Positions 1 to 7,648 of a stretch of DNA of 64,000 nt are shown here, piece by piece; the stretch's first letter is position 1, and each line of letters begins with the position of its first letter. Source of the DNA: Lentibacillus sediminis. GTDB taxonomy: Bacteria; Bacillota; Bacilli; Bacillales; Amphibacillaceae. The stretch lies in the NCBI RefSeq assembly GCF_002763455.1, contig NZ_NIXK01000008.1:124001-188000 (forward strand), written 5' to 3'. The notes beneath the pieces were generated by a model. It was not told where the DNA came from, ran no database searches, and worked only from the letters and a program-made list of their open reading frames with translations. Position numbers and translations under genes: made by a program.

Positions 1-455
1 GGGTTTTGGGTTGCCATTACAAAGAAAGGTTTGCTGAGCGGGAGGGTTTTCCCATCAACGGTGACGCTCTTTTCTTCCATTCCTTCCAATAACGAGGATT
101 GCGTCTTCGGTGAAGTCCGGTTAATTTCATCCGCCAGAATAATATTGCCAAGAATCGGGCCTGGACGAAACTCAAATTCCAGCTCTTTCGGGTTGTAAAT
201 CGAGATGCCAGTCACATCCGACGGCAACAAATCCGGTGTGAACTGGATCCGGCGAAAATCGCAATCCAGTGATTTGGCCAAAGTACGCACAAGCATGGTT
301 TTGCCGACACCAGGAACGTCTTCCAAGAGCACATGCCCCTGCGCCAATAAAGCCACCAGACTGAGGGTTGCCACCTCTTCTTTGCCGATCATCACTTTAT
401 TTATATTCGATAAAACCTTTTCAATTTTTTCGTTATAAACGGTAACACCCTGCAT
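1..455 (-). CDS. MoxR-family AAA+ ATPase (partial, N-terminal 151 residues)
   Basis: This gene runs off the left edge of the window; only the N-terminal half is visible. MoxR ATPases act as chaperone-like AAA+ machines, usually beside a DUF58 (von Willebrand A-like) protein and a transglutaminase-like membrane protein, which would lie outside the window. Visible motifs are Walker A (DVPGVGKT), the [12 protein letters not shown] segment typical of MoxR, Walker B followed by NR ([14 protein letters not shown]) and sensor 1 (MATQNP). The ATG at 453-455 follows an AGGAG ribosome-binding site. By position it could correspond to B. subtilis YeaC, but the partner genes cannot be checked here. Confidence 0.93.
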   Translation of the reverse strand, partial: MQGVTVYNEKIEKVLSNINKVMIGKEEVATLSLVALLAQGHVLLEDVPGVGKTMLVRTLAKSLDCDFRRIQFTPDLLPSDVTGISIYNPKELEFEFRPGPILGNIILADEINRTSPKTQSSLLEGMEEKSVTVDGKTLPLSKPFFVMATQN

Positions 456-575
456 TTTTTCGGCTCCTCTCCCGTGCCACATTTCTCGAGTATCTATCTA
501 ACTTTAATCATACTAAAAAAGGCTCATGAAGTAAAAGCGAATGATTGAATTTTTTGGAACTAGTTATGAGGAGGA

Positions 576-949
576 ATGAACTTTCAATAATTCGTTTTAA
601 ATATATGTACTTGTCTACTTGGTTGCGCAGGCCAAAATCTTCAGAGGAAAGCTGGGCTTATAGTTTTGTCAGGTGGGATAATACCAGTTATGTCACAAGT
701 GGAGCTGAGGAACTGGACAAAAATCAGATTGGCGAGGAAATTGGCTCTGTTAAAACGTATTCAACGGATGATACAGGATACGATATGCTGGACCCGTATG
801 AGGAGAATTTTTCCAATGAATTTCCTGTCGGGACTACCTACTATAAAATTAATGGGGTTGATACGAATGAAGCAATTGCCGTTGAAATTGGAGATGGAAG
901 CTTTATCAAAGCAGTGAATTCGGAAATATGGATGGAAAATAATTCGTGA
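576..949 (+). pseudogene. Frameshifted small lipoprotein gene
   Basis: The mature part (about 640-949) encodes a Bacillaceae-type small secreted domain: WAYSFVRWDNTSYVTS, then a segment ending in GTTYYKINGVDTNEAIAVE. In that frame the only available start is a TTG at 545 with no signal peptide. One frame over, an ATG at 576 sits after a GAGGAGG site, and from 591 that frame encodes FVLNICTCLLGCAGQ, which looks like a lipoprotein signal with an LLGC lipobox. A TAA at 588-590 and a shift around 640-655 separate the two parts. I read it as a decayed lipoprotein gene of unknown function; sequencing error is the alternative. Confidence 0.55.
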
Positions 950-1008
950 GTGCAAAATACTTGCCCCTATCAATAACATTCGATATAATTATAATGGCAA
1001 AAAGACAA

Positions 1009-1039
1009 TCCTTAGCCGCAATTAAGAATTGTTGTTATT
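1009..1039. repeat. 31-bp direct repeat, copy 1
   Basis: This is identical over 31 bp to 1328-1358. In the second copy it covers the last codons (Asn-rich tail, stop) of the GsiB-like gene and the spacer to the YjzC-like gene; here it is followed by unrelated sequence. Confidence 0.85.
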
Positions 1040-1075
1040 TTGCCGTCGGCGGGAGCGTGTGCTTCCGCCTTCTTT
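1022..1075 (-). pseudogene. Tail remnant of a third GsiB-like gene
   Basis: An open frame without a start ends KEGGSTRSRRRQNNNNS followed by TAA. This resembles the tails of the two intact GsiB-like proteins (GNERARQSNNNNNNS and GKKRQQQNNNNS). The final codons and following bases lie inside the 31-bp repeat shared with the intact gene. It is probably debris from duplication or deletion in this stress-gene cluster. Confidence 0.4.
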
Positions 1076-1091
1076 TATATGTATAAGCAAA

Positions 1092-1127
1092 TAAAAACCC
1101 CCTTGAGCGAAAACTCAAGAGGGTCTT
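1092..1127 (-). terminator. Rho-independent terminator after the YjzC-like gene
   Basis: Read on the minus strand, a CCCTCTTGAG / CTCAAGGGGG stem with a short loop is followed by a T run. It lies 11 bp beyond the stop codon of the YjzC-like gene. Confidence 0.85.
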
Positions 1128-1137
1128 TTCAAATTCA

Positions 1138-1317
1138 TTATGCTTTTACCCAATATGCTGCTTCATTACTGGAAGGGGATGGTGGGAGCGGCTCCCCTTG
1201 CTCCATGTCGATTGTCGTATTATCGTTACTTGCTGATCCACCATTCACCAGGCTGTCCACCTTGAATTTTCCATTTTCTGGTGCGTTTTCACCTGTTTTA
1301 AATTTGGTGTTTGCCAT
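1138..1317 (-). CDS. YjzC-like small protein
   Basis: A 59-residue protein beginning MANTKFKTGENAPENGKF and ending AAYWVKA. Length, the GxxAPxNGxF motif near the N-terminus and the aromatic/basic C-terminus match the YjzC family of small Bacillaceae proteins of unknown function. The ATG at 1315-1317 follows a GGAGGAATTAACG ribosome-binding site. It lies 23 bp downstream of the GsiB-like gene on the same strand with no terminator between, so it is probably co-transcribed with it, and a terminator follows at 1092-1127. Function is unknown; the context suggests general stress. Confidence 0.7.
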   Translation of the reverse strand: MANTKFKTGENAPENGKFKVDSLVNGGSASNDNTTIDMEQGEPLPPSPSSNEAAYWVKA

Positions 1318-1340
1318 CGTTAATTCCTCCTTAGCCGCAA

Positions 1341-1748
1341 TTAAGAATTGTTGTTATTGTTGTTACTTTGACGGGCACGTTCATTTCCGCCTTTTTGACC
1401 GATGTCCTGATAGAATTCTTTGTCATGACTGCGGGAAGTTGCCTTGCCGCCTTTTTGGCCAATGTCTTCATAGAAATCCTGGTCATGGGTGTCAGCTGTC
1501 GTTTCGCCGCCTTTTTGCCCGATGTCCTCGTAGAATTCTTTATCATGCGTGTCAGCGGTAGTTTCCCCGCCCTTTTGGCCAATGTCCTGATAGAATTCTT
1601 TGTCTTGATTTCGAGAAGTCGCTTTTCCGCCTTTTTGGCCGATCTCCTCATAGAATTCCTGATCGTGATTGCGTGCGGTTTTGTTACCGCCTTTTTGACC
1701 CGCTTCCTCCAGAGACATGTTGCGATTGTTGTTATTGTTCTTTGCCAT
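1341..1748 (-). CDS. gsiB: GsiB-like general stress protein with six KGG repeats
   Basis: A 135-residue hydrophilic protein made of six about 20-residue repeats, each carrying a variant of [EQ][ED]IGQKGG followed by an HD-EFY segment, with Asn-rich ends. This is the architecture of B. subtilis GsiB, a sigma-B-dependent glucose-starvation and stress protein resembling plant LEA proteins. The ATG at 1746-1748 is preferred over the ATG nine bases upstream, because the latter overlaps the AAAGGAG ribosome-binding site. A sigma-B-like promoter lies at 1800-1825. It is followed closely by the YjzC-like gene. A shorter paralogue lies immediately upstream. Confidence 0.9.
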   Translation of the reverse strand: MAKNNNNNRNMSLEEAGQKGGNKTARNHDQEFYEEIGQKGGKATSRNQDKEFYQDIGQKGGETTADTHDKEFYEDIGQKGGETTADTHDQDFYEDIGQKGGKATSRSHDKEFYQDIGQKGGNERARQSNNNNNNS

Positions 1749-1799
1749 TTGTGACATCTCCTTTCGAAAGAATTTGGTCTTATCCTTTACATAGTTTCT

Positions 1800-1825
1800 G
1801 TTTCCAAATGTTTCTTTTACTAAAC
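1800..1825 (-). promoter_or_regulatory. Sigma-B-like promoter of the six-repeat gsiB-like gene
   Basis: On the minus strand GTTTAG, 14 bp, GGAAAC resembles the sigma-B consensus GTTTWW-N12-15-GGGWAW. It sits about 50 bp upstream of the start codon. The paralogue has the same arrangement (GTTTAG-N14-TGGAAT). Confidence 0.6.
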
Positions 1826-1835
1826 CATTTTTTCC

Positions 1836-2117
1836 TTAAGAATTGTTATTGTTTTGCTGCTGGCGTTTTTTTCCGCCTTTTTGACCAATTTCTTCATAGA
1901 ATTCCTGATCGTGGTTTCGGGATGTGGCTTTTCCACCCTTTTGCCCGATCTCTTCGTAGAATTCCTGATCATGATTTTTGGAAGTTGTTTGTCCGCCCTT
2001 TTGACCGATGTCCTCATAAAACTCCTGGTCATGGTTGCGTGCGGTTTGATTTCCGCCTTTTTGGCCTGCTTCTTCCACCGTCATCTTGTTGTTATTCCTG
2101 TTATTGTTCTTAGCCAT
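1836..2117 (-). CDS. GsiB-like general stress protein with four KGG repeats
   Basis: A 93-residue paralogue of the downstream GsiB-like protein with four GQKGG repeats, an Asn-rich start (MAKNNNRNNNKMTVEEAGQKGG) and an Asn-rich tail. The ATG at 2115-2117 follows AAGGGAGATGGTTTGA. It has its own sigma-B-like promoter at 2172-2197. The gap of about 90 bp to the next gene, containing a second sigma-B-like promoter, implies two separately driven copies. Repeat number (four versus six) is the main difference. Confidence 0.88.
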   Translation of the reverse strand: MAKNNNRNNNKMTVEEAGQKGGNQTARNHDQEFYEDIGQKGGQTTSKNHDQEFYEEIGQKGGKATSRNHDQEFYEEIGQKGGKKRQQQNNNNS

Positions 2118-2171
2118 TCAAACCATCTCCCTTCGTTTTATTTGGCGTTTATCATCGCCTATATTTATGAG

Positions 2172-2197
2172 ATTCCACGGTCTATTTTGTTCTAAAC
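2172..2197 (-). promoter_or_regulatory. Sigma-B-like promoter of the four-repeat gsiB-like gene
   Basis: GTTTAG (complement of 2192-2197), 14 bp, then TGGAAT (complement of 2172-2177). It fits the sigma-B consensus except for the first base of the -10 element. Confidence 0.55.
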
Positions 2198-2324
2198 GTG
2201 ATAGTTATGATTTAATTGGTTTGAAAAGTTATGTAATATTAATTTGCGGATCCTGATTTTAAAGGGCTAAATATTACTGACAATGTATTTTCTCATGCCG
2301 AATCTGTGTTTATTTTTCCGGATG

Positions 2325-2353
2325 AATAAAAAAAGCCTGATCGCTCAGGCTTT
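2325..2353 (-). terminator. Terminator after the 51-residue gene
   Basis: On the minus strand AGCCTGA, four-base loop, TCAGGCT is followed by seven T residues. It ends the 3814-to-2371 transcription unit. Confidence 0.85.
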
Positions 2354-2370
2354 ACTTACAATAGTAAAAA

Positions 2371-2526
2371 TTACTTTTCCTTGCCGTTCATCCGTTCAAA
2401 TACTTTATTTACTAACTTTTCTTTCTCCGCTTTCTCCTTATCTTCCCGGTCAAAATCAAGCCGGTCCTGTTCAGACAGGTGAAAGTATTCCTCTTTCTTC
2501 TTCCGCTTGTCTTTTGTTAATGCCAT
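2371..2526 (-). CDS. Small charged protein of unknown function
   Basis: A 51-residue, strongly charged, probably helical protein: MALTKDKRKKKEEYFHLSEQ at the start and a Lys/Glu-rich end. The ATG at 2524-2526 follows GGGAGGCTTGAGGGT. It begins 25 bp after the stop of the Ntn-hydrolase-like gene and is followed by a terminator, so the two probably form an operon. I recognise no domain. The pairing suggests a partner or accessory role, but that is only inference. Confidence 0.6.
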   Translation of the reverse strand: MALTKDKRKKKEEYFHLSEQDRLDFDREDKEKAEKEKLVNKVFERMNGKEK

Positions 2527-2551
2527 ACCCTCAAGCCTCCCTTTCCTATAT

Positions 2552-3814
2552 TTAAAGCCTGGCATTGATCTCGGGATCTGCGTAATTTTTCCGTTTGACC
2601 CAGACAAAACCGTCTCCTTTTGTGATCACCGCGACATCAATCGGCGGCCCGACGGATTCCGTCTCCCGGCTGACTCGCCGCTTGAAGGAAGTAAGGTTAA
2701 TCAGCGCTTCTGCCATTTCGGCGAGCTCCTCTTTCGGCAGGGAACGCACGATGCCGAGCAGCGGAGTGATGTAATTTTGCTGCTGGTATTCTTCCACTGC
2801 ATCCTTGATGTATTCACTTATCTCATTACCCATATTTTCCAGCTGGCTAACCTGTTTCGGAGTAAATTCAATATCTGTTTTCTTCTCTATTTGCTCATGG
2901 TAGCTGGTTAACACTTTATCGATAATCCCGAAGATGGCATCCTCTATATTCGGTTCCATCCCGCCGATGAATGAATCTACCATCTCCCGTTGTGCAAATG
3001 GTGTAATGCTAGCCGTGCCATCCTTCTTGTCTGTTGTATAGCTGATTTTTCGTTCTTTGATTTTTTTATATTTCAGCCGGCCGAGCACAAATCCCTCCAG
3101 CCTGTAGTTGAGTAAATGCGGAAAAATTTCCTTCTCACCATAGCCGGCAATCACGAGGCCTGTTGAACCTAAGCTGAAATAATCTTTTCTAGTCACCTCA
3201 AATGCCAATTTGTACAGTTTTTCCTCTAGATCCTCATCAATTTCATAAGTAATGAATTCCTCAATAATGCTGTGCACTTCTTCCCCGAAATTAGCTTTGA
3301 ATGTTTCATAATCCAATTCAAGAAACGTTTCCTCTTTCTCCTGATAGGAGGTGAACGCGCGATCAATACAGCCTGTCAGCCATTCGGTTACCTTTTCATT
3401 GGTAATATCTCTGCCCGAAGTTTCTTCAGAGCTAATGTTTTCCTCTGCCTCCCTTACAACACGTTTGAGCACATCGGAAAACATACGGTAAATAATAATA
3501 TGTTCCAGATCTTCACGGCGAAATCGTTCATCCTTCCGCAAAAAGTCTAAGAGATCATCCATATAATAACTCAAATCAGCAAACTTCCGGTCACCTAAAT
3601 ATTCCCGGTATGATTTAATAATCACATCCCATGGCACTTCCATAAAGGAAGCTGCACCATGCACCATAATGCCGACCGGATGCTTTTCGGAAATTGAAAA
3701 TAATTTATTTGCTGAATTATATACCTTCTGCACCCCCTCCCTGCCGCTGGTAATCGCACTGTCTGCGGCCATCGCCATGCCGAGTTTATTCATTATAGCT
3801 ACTTCTGCCGTCAT
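2552..3814 (-). CDS. Proteasome-like (N-terminal nucleophile) protein, 420 residues
   Basis: The N-terminus reads MTAEVAIMNKLGMAMAADSA, with a lysine-containing NKLFSI segment followed by a small-residue-rich strand (VGIMVHGAA). If Met1 is removed, Thr becomes residue 1 and the Asp of AADS is residue 17, the spacing of catalytic Thr1 and Asp17 in proteasome beta subunits and HslV; Lys36 could replace Lys33. The remaining 350 or so residues are mostly charged and helical and do not resemble HslV or Anbu. The start follows a weak AAAGGCGGG site. It is likely co-transcribed with the 51-residue gene. Activity is unproven; the fold assignment rests on the N-terminal pattern only. Confidence 0.6.
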   Translation of the reverse strand: MTAEVAIMNKLGMAMAADSAITSGREGVQKVYNSANKLFSISEKHPVGIMVHGAASFMEVPWDVIIKSYREYLGDRKFADLSYYMDDLLDFLRKDERFRREDLEHIIIYRMFSDVLKRVVREAEENISSEETSGRDITNEKVTEWLTGCIDRAFTSYQEKEETFLELDYETFKANFGEEVHSIIEEFITYEIDEDLEEKLYKLAFEVTRKDYFSLGSTGLVIAGYGEKEIFPHLLNYRLEGFVLGRLKYKKIKERKISYTTDKKDGTASITPFAQREMVDSFIGGMEPNIEDAIFGIIDKVLTSYHEQIEKKTDIEFTPKQVSQLENMGNEISEYIKDAVEEYQQQNYITPLLGIVRSLPKEELAEMAEALINLTSFKRRVSRETESVGPPIDVAVITKGDGFVWVKRKNYADPEINARL

Positions 3815-3997
3815 GTTATTCCCGCCTTTCTTTCTTACTATATTAGTTTCACGGGATGGGTGGGTTGAAACGTGGGGTGGGAATGAGGTGATTTGCGGGT
3901 GGCTGTGATTTCTCTATATCAGTGCATACTCATTCGATTATGGGTGGGAACCGTTTTCGTGGACATTTCGAGTACTCCCCCAGCCAACACCTTCAAC

Positions 3998-4032
3998 CAA
4001 AAAAATACACTGCGCATTAAACGCAGTGCATT
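3998..4032 (-). terminator. Terminator of the abgT-type gene
   Basis: Minus-strand stem CACTGCG / CGCAGTG with a seven-base loop, followed by TATTTTTTT. It lies just past the stop of the AbgT-type gene. Confidence 0.85.
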
Positions 4033-4050
4033 TTCCTTCCATCCAACTAT

Positions 4051-5595
4051 TTAAGATGGATTATATTCCAGCGGTCCTCCAGGTCCCAATGGTATGCCGA
4101 GTAACATCCAGATAACCAGCATAATGCTCCAGGAGATCAGGAAGAAGATGGAATATGGCAGCATCGTGGAAACGAGGGTACCAATTCCCATTTTCTTATC
4201 ATATTTTTGGGCAAAAGCGATGATAATCGCAAAGTAGGTCATCAACGGCGAAATAATGTTGGTTGATGAATCGGCTACACGATAAGCCATTTGCGTCAAT
4301 TCCGGCGAATAGCCCAGCTGCATCATAATCGGAATAAATACTGGTGCCATCATGGCCCATTTTGCTGAAGCACTTCCGATAAAGATATTGATGAATGCAG
4401 TGATCAGAATGAAGAGCAGGATCAACGGGATACCTGTCAAATTAACACTCTGGAGGAAGTCCGCACCGTAAACGCCGAGTACGATTCCCATATTTGTTTC
4501 ATTGAAATAAGCAACAAATTGACCTGCAGTGAATGATAGCACAATAAACATACCCATGGCAGCCATCGTGTCTGACATCTGTCCTGCCACATCTTTGTCA
4601 TCGCGTATGTTTTTCGTGACAATCCCGTAGATAAGCCCAGGAATGAAGAACAGAATCGCAATAATCGGTACCAGCGAACTCATGAACGGCGACTGAATGA
4701 TCTGATCCATGTAATTTCCTTCTGTACCACGCATTGGTGCATTTGGCGGCAGAACCAAGAGTGCGGTCAACACCAAACCAATACCCAATCCGACACCTGA
4801 GAAGATTAAACCTTTTTTCTCTACAGCAGTCAGCCCTTCTAAATCTTCCTCTGTGCCATCCCCTTTATATGTGCCAAGGCGAGGCTCAACTATTTTTTCT
4901 GTAACCCAAGTGCCAATAAAGGTAAGGAGGAACACAGATACAGCAATAAACCACCAGTTCATCGCAATGTTCATTGTCTCTGCATAGGCAGGGTCAATGA
5001 TAGCTGCCGCAGCAATGGTCAGCTCACCAAGCAGCACATCTGTCCCGGAAAGCAAGAGGTTCGCACTAAAGCCCCCGGACACACCGGCAAAAGCCGCCGC
5101 CAAACCAGCAAGCGGATGTCTGCCTACTGCTGCAAAAATTAATGCCCCAAGCGGCGGAAGCACAACATATCCCGCGTCCGATGCTACACTGGACATAATC
5201 GCTGCAAATACCAGCCCCATCGTAATGAAGCGATTCGGTATTGACAAAACGAACCCGCGCAAGAGAGCGCTAATTAAGCCTGTCCGCTCTGCAACCCCGA
5301 TCCCGAGCATCGTGACAAGCACCACGCCGAGCGGAGCGAATCCGATAAAGTTATCGGTCATGCTGGAAAAGATATACTGAATCCCTTCCGCATTCAACAA
5401 GTTGTTGATTTGCACCATTTCTCCTTCTTCTCCCGGATGCTCTACACTAATGCCCAATGGCTGCAGAGCAGCAGAAAGAAGCAAGACCAGTCCCGCTAAT
5501 ATTGCGAATAATGTAACAGGATGTGGTAATTTGTTACCAACTTTCTCAACAAAATCCAAAAAGCGCTGAAACACACCTTTTCTTTTTTCAGCCAT
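4051..5595 (-). CDS. AbgT-family transporter
   Basis: A 514-residue polytopic membrane protein of the AbgT family, whose members import p-aminobenzoyl-glutamate or export sulfonamide-type antimetabolites. Family features include the N-terminal KVGNKLPHPVTLFAILAG segment, the internal SAGxxVLPPLGALIF-like motif (ASDAGYVVLPPLGALIF), and the re-entrant region with GSASAKWAMMAPVFIPIM and ADSSTNIISPLMTYF. The ATG at 5593-5595 is chosen over a GTG nine bases upstream, since the GGAAGG site is correctly spaced only for the ATG. It is monocistronic with its own terminator. The substrate cannot be deduced. Confidence 0.9.
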   Translation of the reverse strand: MAEKRKGVFQRFLDFVEKVGNKLPHPVTLFAILAGLVLLLSAALQPLGISVEHPGEEGEMVQINNLLNAEGIQYIFSSMTDNFIGFAPLGVVLVTMLGIGVAERTGLISALLRGFVLSIPNRFITMGLVFAAIMSSVASDAGYVVLPPLGALIFAAVGRHPLAGLAAAFAGVSGGFSANLLLSGTDVLLGELTIAAAAIIDPAYAETMNIAMNWWFIAVSVFLLTFIGTWVTEKIVEPRLGTYKGDGTEEDLEGLTAVEKKGLIFSGVGLGIGLVLTALLVLPPNAPMRGTEGNYMDQIIQSPFMSSLVPIIAILFFIPGLIYGIVTKNIRDDKDVAGQMSDTMAAMGMFIVLSFTAGQFVAYFNETNMGIVLGVYGADFLQSVNLTGIPLILLFILITAFINIFIGSASAKWAMMAPVFIPIMMQLGYSPELTQMAYRVADSSTNIISPLMTYFAIIIAFAQKYDKKMGIGTLVSTMLPYSIFFLISWSIMLVIWMLLGIPLGPGGPLEYNPS

Positions 5596-5783
5596 GACTT
5601 GCACCTTCCTTCTGAAATTAATACGGTAAAATTCTGAAAATATAAGTGTCGTGGCGTAAAGACCATTATAAACATACTAGGTTGATAATTAAATACCTAA
5701 AAAACAAGTAAAAATACTAAAATATTTTTTAAAATTGTTTTATATTGGCAGTTACTGTCACATGAGCCTCCGGGGATACCACC

Positions 5784-7295
5784 CTAACAACGGCGATCCA
5801 TGTTCAGCATGGGGTTCTGCTTGATATCGACCCACAGTTTGCTTTGTTCCAGCTGCCAGGCAATTTTCAGCAGTATTTGCTCGTTTCCTTTTCCGGCCAT
5901 CATCTGTACCCCCAGCGGCAGACGTTCCTCTGATAAGTGAACCGGAACAGACATCGCCGGCTGGCCGGTTAGATTTGCCAGCTGGGTGAATGGCGTGTAT
6001 GTAAGGCTGGGCAGGAACATATCATAAATTAATTGTTGCCGATCTCCCGGACCTGCTTCCTTCATCCGCTCACGCCATTTTCTTTGCTCGGTTTCCGAAT
6101 AGGTCAGTTCACCGATTCTTGGAGCGGTAAATGCGGTTGCCGGACTAATATATAAATCATAAGTTTGGTGAAGCTCTGCCATCTTTGCTGCTGCCGTATC
6201 CCATGCCTTGAGACTAGTGGAAAACTCCGCCGCAGAGACTGTCTGTCCAGCTTCATGAAGCATCCATGTCTCCAGCTCCACATCTTCACTAGTAATCTCA
6301 CGCCCAAACCCTGCCTCCAGTTGCCTGACAAGGGAGGAGATTTCTCCGCTGTTCATCAGATAATAATTGCGCATCAGCTCCAAGCCATCCACGGGGGTTG
6401 TCAGTGGTTCAACGATATGCCCGGCTTTTTCCAGCCAATGCAGTGTTTTATCGACAGCGGTTTTGGCTGTTTCCGAAACGGGGGTGCCTACTGGCGAATC
6501 CATTGAATAGGCAATGCGTAATGGCTTGTTAAACGGCTTTTCTATCTCCTCTTTATAACTTCCCGGAAATAACGGGGTCTGGAAAGCGGCTTCCGGTTGG
6601 ATAATCTGCAGAAGATCAAGCATAGCGGCACTGTCGCGAACAGTCCGGCTCAGGACAAAATCAATGGAAGCTCCCTGCCACTGACGGCCAGTCCCAGGAC
6701 CAACCGGTGTACGGCCGCGGGTTGGCTTCAGTCCGAATATACCGGTAAACGAGGCAGGAATGCGAATGGAACCTCCGCCATCACTAGCGCCAGCAAGCGG
6801 CACAACCCCTGCTGCCACTGCTGCCGCTGAGCCGCCGCTCGAGCCGCCTGGAGAATAGGCATTGTTCCACGGATTGCCTGTCTGCCCGGAGATCTCCGGC
6901 TCAGTAATATTTTTCAAGCCGAATTCCGGGGTGTTGGTATGCCCAAGTATCGAAAAGCCGGCTTCACGAAATTTTTTCACAAAATGGGAGTCCTGCCTGG
7001 CTATTGTGCCAGACAGCAGGCGTGAGCCAGAGGTCATCGGTTCTCCTTTAAGACTTTGCGAAATATTTTTAAGCAAAACCGGCACCCCGCCAAACGGGTG
7101 AGCAGCTGGATCCAAGCTGGCTGCTTCTTCCAGTGCTCTCTCCCTCCGGCTTGATGTAACAGCATTTAACGAGGGATTCACGTTTTCCAGTTGCCGAAAG
7201 CTCAACTCTACAAGCTCCCTTGGTGATATTTCCTTCATTTTCATTAATTCAGCTAAATCGGTTGCGTCTAATTTTACATATGTGCGAAGATCCAC
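5784..7295 (-). CDS. Amidase-signature family hydrolase
   Basis: A 503-residue amidase-signature enzyme (GatA/YerM-like), hydrolysing an amide of unknown identity. The Ser-cisSer-Lys triad is visible: Lys in VPVLLKNIS, cis-Ser in the [14 protein letters not shown] signature, and the nucleophile Ser in [11 protein letters not shown]. No gatB or gatC lies nearby, so it is not the tRNA amidotransferase. The GTG at 7293-7295 is preferred: it follows AGAGGTG by five bases and starts [17 protein letters not shown], where family similarity begins. An in-frame upstream extension to 7352 is open but has no ribosome-binding site. Confidence 0.87.
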   Translation of the reverse strand: MDLRTYVKLDATDLAELMKMKEISPRELVELSFRQLENVNPSLNAVTSSRRERALEEAASLDPAAHPFGGVPVLLKNISQSLKGEPMTSGSRLLSGTIARQDSHFVKKFREAGFSILGHTNTPEFGLKNITEPEISGQTGNPWNNAYSPGGSSGGSAAAVAAGVVPLAGASDGGGSIRIPASFTGIFGLKPTRGRTPVGPGTGRQWQGASIDFVLSRTVRDSAAMLDLLQIIQPEAAFQTPLFPGSYKEEIEKPFNKPLRIAYSMDSPVGTPVSETAKTAVDKTLHWLEKAGHIVEPLTTPVDGLELMRNYYLMNSGEISSLVRQLEAGFGREITSEDVELETWMLHEAGQTVSAAEFSTSLKAWDTAAAKMAELHQTYDLYISPATAFTAPRIGELTYSETEQRKWRERMKEAGPGDRQQLIYDMFLPSLTYTPFTQLANLTGQPAMSVPVHLSEERLPLGVQMMAGKGNEQILLKIAWQLEQSKLWVDIKQNPMLNMDRRC

Positions 7296-7352
7296 ATTTT
7301 CACCTCTATACTCATTTCTCCCCAGTTTATCACGGGGGATGGGGCATACCAA

Positions 7353-7535
7353 CTATGGAGTCTTGCCCGGCCGCTGTTTATCATGCTGCTTCACCTCGGC
7401 GCTTTTCCACGGCGGGTCTCCATATTTATGCAGTTTTTGGTTGATTTTATAGACCGTATACGGCACAAGGAACGCGAATAACGTACAAAACAGAATCATC
7501 TTTTCCGGTAATCGGCCTATAATGTTATCAAGCAA
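7353..7535 (-). CDS. Small membrane protein beside the gerA operon
   Basis: A 60-residue protein starting at TTG with a near-perfect AGGAGG site nine bases upstream. It has one hydrophobic segment (about residues 13-29), then a basic tail with KYGDPPWK and HDKQRPGKTP. It lies 113 bp downstream of gerAC on the same strand, with the amidase gene following. Some gerA-type operons of Bacillus carry a small membrane D subunit that tunes germination; this could be an analogue. However, known D subunits have two membrane segments and this has one, so the link is only positional. Confidence 0.6.
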   Translation of the reverse strand: MLDNIIGRLPEKMILFCTLFAFLVPYTVYKINQKLHKYGDPPWKSAEVKQHDKQRPGKTP

Positions 7536-7648
7536 ATTTCTCTGCCTCCTTTTTAGGTTGTCAGCATGGCAGTTAGCCTAAGCCAGGTTTGCTAAAGTCT
7601 GCTTTTAGCGACCAGAGACGCGAACCTTCTTCACCTTCGTACGGTACG

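Noticed and set aside
1368-1754. Plus-strand open frames opposite the gsiB-like genes
   Set aside because: They are shadows of the repetitive KGG genes, with no ribosome-binding sites and hydrophobic nonsense composition.
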